A stretch of 13,591 nucleotides of DNA. Origin: RYN-230 sp036509255. GTDB lineage: Bacteria > Actinomycetota > Actinomycetes > Streptosporangiales > Streptosporangiaceae. The translations under genes and the position numbers were made by a program. How positions within the stretch are numbered: the first letter of the stretch is position 1; each line of letters begins with the position of its first letter. Shown here one piece after another: positions 11,557 through 13,591 of this stretch. Below the pieces are notes generated by a model that worked only from the letters and a program-made list of their open reading frames with translations, ran no database searches and was not told where the DNA came from. Location of the stretch: contig DATCFY010000034.1 of the NCBI GenBank assembly GCA_036509255.1, forward strand, positions 1 through 13,591, given 5' to 3'.

Positions 11557-13591
11557 TCGACCAGCTTGCCAGGCGCGCCAGGATCAGGCCCAGTGGTCAA
11601 GGGCACCGCTGGCAACGACAACGTCATCGTCAGCCCGCCGCCCGGGGTTTCCTCAGGGTCCAGCGTGCCGCCCATGGCCTCGGTGAGCCCGCGGGACAGG
11701 GCCAGCCCGAGACCTACCCCGGTGGTGTTGTCGGTGTCGCCGAGCCGCTGGAACGGCACGAACATCCGGTCGTGATGGGACCGGGGGATGCCGGGCCCGC
11801 GGTCCACCACCCGGAGCTCCACGCGGTCGCCGAGGGCGCTGGCGGCCAGCAGCGGCGGGCGGTCCGCCGGGGAGTAGCGCAGCGCGTTCTGGGTCAGGTT
11901 CACGATGACCCGCTCCAGGATGGCCGGGTCGACCCGGACTTCGGGGAGCGAGTCCGGGATGTCCACGGTGACCGCGGCGTGCGGGGTCCCGAGGTCGTCG
12001 AGGGCCCGGGCGACGATGTCGTCCAGCCCGGCCGGGCGGGGGAACACCGACAGCGCCCCGGCCTGCAGCCGGCTCATGTCGAGCAGGTTGTCCACCAGGT
12101 GGGTCAGCCGGTCGAGCGACTCGTCCGCGGTGGCCAGCAGCTCGTCGAGGTCTTCCTGGCCCCACTGCACCTCGTCCGAGCGCAGGCTGGTCACGGCGGC
12201 CTTGGCTGAGGCCAGCGGGCTGCGCAGATCGTGGCTGACCGCCGCGAGCAGCGCGGTCCGCATCCGGTCCGCCTCGGCGATGGGCCGGGCCGCCTCGGCC
12301 TCGGCGGCCAGCCGCTGCTGTTCCAGCGCCACCGCCGCGTAGGCGGCGAACGCGCCCAGCACCCGGCGGTCCGCCGCTGGGAGGGAGGGGCCGCGCAGCG
12401 CCAGCGACAGGGTCTCGGCCACCGGCACCTCCGTGTCGGCATCGGACGGCCGGGCTACCGGGGGCTCGCCGGAATGGGCCACCGCGTGCCAGCCGGTCGT
12501 CGGGCCGTGGGTGGCTGTGCCGGGGCTAGGTCCGCACTCCAACAAGGTGACGGACTCCATGCCGAACGCCTCGCGGACCCGGTCGAGCAGGGCCTCCAGC
12601 GCACGCTGGCCGCGCAGCACGTTGCCTGCGGTGGTCACGAGCAGCTCCGATTCGGCGCTGGCCCGCGCCGCCTGCCGGGTCCGCCGGGCCGCGGTGTCCA
12701 CCACCGAGCTGACGATGAGCGCGACGGCCACGAACACGCCGAGGGCCAGCGCGTTGTTGGCCTCGGCGATGGTGAACGTGTGCACCGGCGGGGTGAAGTA
12801 GTAGTTGAGCAGCAGCGACCCGGCCACCGCGACCAGGATGGCCGGGACGAACCCGCCGACCAGCGCGACCGCGATGACCGCGACCAGGAACGCCAGCACG
12901 TCGCTGGTCAGGTTGAGCTGGCCGCGCAGGCTGGCCAGGAGCAGGGTCAGCAGCGGGCAGAGGACCACGGCCAGCGCGTAGCCGGCCAGCCGGCGGCGCA
13001 GGGTCAGCCCGCCGCGGGAGCGGGGCAGCAGCCCGCGGCCGCGGCCCATGTGCGCGTGGGTCACGATATGGACGTCGATATCGCCCGAGCCGCGGATGGT
13101 CCGCGCGCCGAACCCCGGGCCGGTCAGCAGCGCGGACAGCCAGGACCGGCGGCTCGCGCCGAGCACCAGCTGGGTGGCGTTCTCGGCCCGGGCGAAGCTG
13201 AGCAGGGCCTCGGGAATGTCGTCCCCGACCACCTGGTGGTAGGTCCCGCCCAGTGACTCGGTGAGCCTGCGCTGCTCGGCCAGGGCGGCAGGGTCCGCGC
13301 CGGTCAGCCCGTCGGACCGGGTCACGTGCACGGCGAGCAGGTCACCGCCGGTGGACCGGGCGGCGATCCGGGCCCCGCGGCGGATCAGGGTCTCGCCCTC
13401 CTGGCCGCCGGTCAGCGCGACCACGACCCGCTCGCGGGCCTCCCAGGTGTCCTGGATGCCGTGCTGGGCCCGGTACCGCTGCAGGCCCTCGTCCACCTTG
13501 TCGGCCAGCCAGAGCAGGGCCAGCTCCCGCAGGGCGGTGAGGTTGCCGGTGCGGAAGTAGTTGGTCAGCGCGGCGTCGATCTTCTCCGGCG
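11553..13591 (-). CDS. kdpD: Sensor histidine kinase KdpD, 5' partial
   Basis: The frame is open to the window edge at 13591, so the N-terminal part with the Walker A-containing KdpD domain is missing; the visible part is 679 residues. In order: the end of the KdpD domain (PEKIDAALTNYFRTGNL), a universal-stress-like domain (about 13430-13050) with VVVALTGGQEGE and QLVLGASRRSWLSALLTG, then four membrane segments (about 13005-12690; DUF4118, including SLLLNYYFTPPVHTFTI), a GAF-like region, the HisKA helix with His at 12231-12233 (AAVSHDLRSPL), and the ATPase with NLTQNALRYSP, DRGPGIP and GVGLGLALSR. It senses low potassium or turgor and phosphorylates KdpE, with which it overlaps by 4 bp. All kinase motifs look intact. 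Confidence 0.95.
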   Translation of the reverse strand, partial: PEKIDAALTNYFRTGNLTALRELALLWLADKVDEGLQRYRAQHGIQDTWEARERVVVALTGGQEGETLIRRGARIAARSTGGDLLAVHVTRSDGLTGADPAALAEQRRLTESLGGTYHQVVGDDIPEALLSFARAENATQLVLGASRRSWLSALLTGPGFGARTIRGSGDIDVHIVTHAHMGRGRGLLPRSRGGLTLRRRLAGYALAVVLCPLLTLLLASLRGQLNLTSDVLAFLVAVIAVALVGGFVPAILVAVAGSLLLNYYFTPPVHTFTIAEANNALALGVFVAVALIVSSVVDTAARRTRQAARASAESELLVTTAGNVLRGQRALEALLDRVREAFGMESVTLLECGPSPGTATHGPTTGWHAVAHSGEPPVARPSDADTEVPVAETLSLALRGPSLPAADRRVLGAFAAYAAVALEQQRLAAEAEAARPIAEADRMRTALLAAVSHDLRSPLASAKAAVTSLRSDEVQWGQEDLDELLATADESLDRLTHLVDNLLDMSRLQAGALSVFPRPAGLDDIVARALDDLGTPHAAVTVDIPDSLPEVRVDPAILERVIVNLTQNALRYSPADRPPLLAASALGDRVELRVVDRGPGIPRSHHDRMFVPFQRLGDTDNTTGVGLGLALSRGLTEAMGGTLDPEETPGGGLTMTLSLPAVPLTTGPDPGAPGKLVE

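Noticed and set aside
12231..13256. 341-codon plus-strand frame opposite kdpD
   Set aside because: Arises from codon bias of kdpD on the other strand; His/Arg/Gln-rich with no domain.

Overview
The window is about 70% GC, with GTG starts, 4-bp start/stop overlaps and strong GC bias at third codon positions. This, with families such as the actinobacterial KdpD/KdpE pair, HExxH-motif peptide-modification-like proteins and DivI1A repeats, points to an actinomycete (Streptomyces/Streptosporangiales-like). The genus cannot be fixed from sequence alone. No rRNA, tRNA, CRISPR array or intact mobile element is visible.

Layout. 1-818 (+): 3' part of a dihydrofolate-reductase-like (RibD C-terminal-type) gene overlapping a small EthD-family gene. 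981-2657 (+): Tat-exported, probably bicovalent flavin oxidase of the berberine-bridge type, converging 13 bp apart on a membrane-anchored or secreted protein of unknown function (2671-3600, -). 3601-4237: AT-richer leader, then the decayed remnant of a small ABM-like monooxygenase-fold gene. 4238-4864 (+): cyclodeaminase/cyclohydrolase-family gene. 4865-5283: non-coding stretch with a doubtful transposase scrap and, at its end, a palindromic operator candidate for the following PadR gene. 5284-6476 (+): PadR regulator overlapping a two-TM protein with a C-terminal pair of DivIVA-type repeats. 6670-6972 (+): small Cys-containing protein with a damaged-looking signal peptide. 6997-7933 (-): TetR regulator followed by a HicA-like small protein; the TetR gene is divergent from a SnoaL/NTF2-like gene (7968-8420, +). 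8464-10685 (-): two-gene unit of an HExxH-family protein and a DUF402 protein. 10810-13591 (-): kdpD (5' end outside the window) overlapping kdpE.

Working together. Four pairs have start/stop overlap and are probably translationally coupled: DHFR-like/EthD, PadR/DivIVA-repeat protein, HExxH protein/DUF402, and KdpD/KdpE. KdpDE normally controls the KdpFABC potassium pump, whose genes are not in the window. The most unusual locus is 8464-10685. The HExxH-family protein there has Gln in place of the first motif His (QEVQH), a four-Cys insertion just downstream, and an 11-unit pentapeptide repeat encoded by a 15-bp tandem repeat. It is coupled to a possible phosphohydrolase, and no precursor peptide or radical SAM partner is seen nearby.
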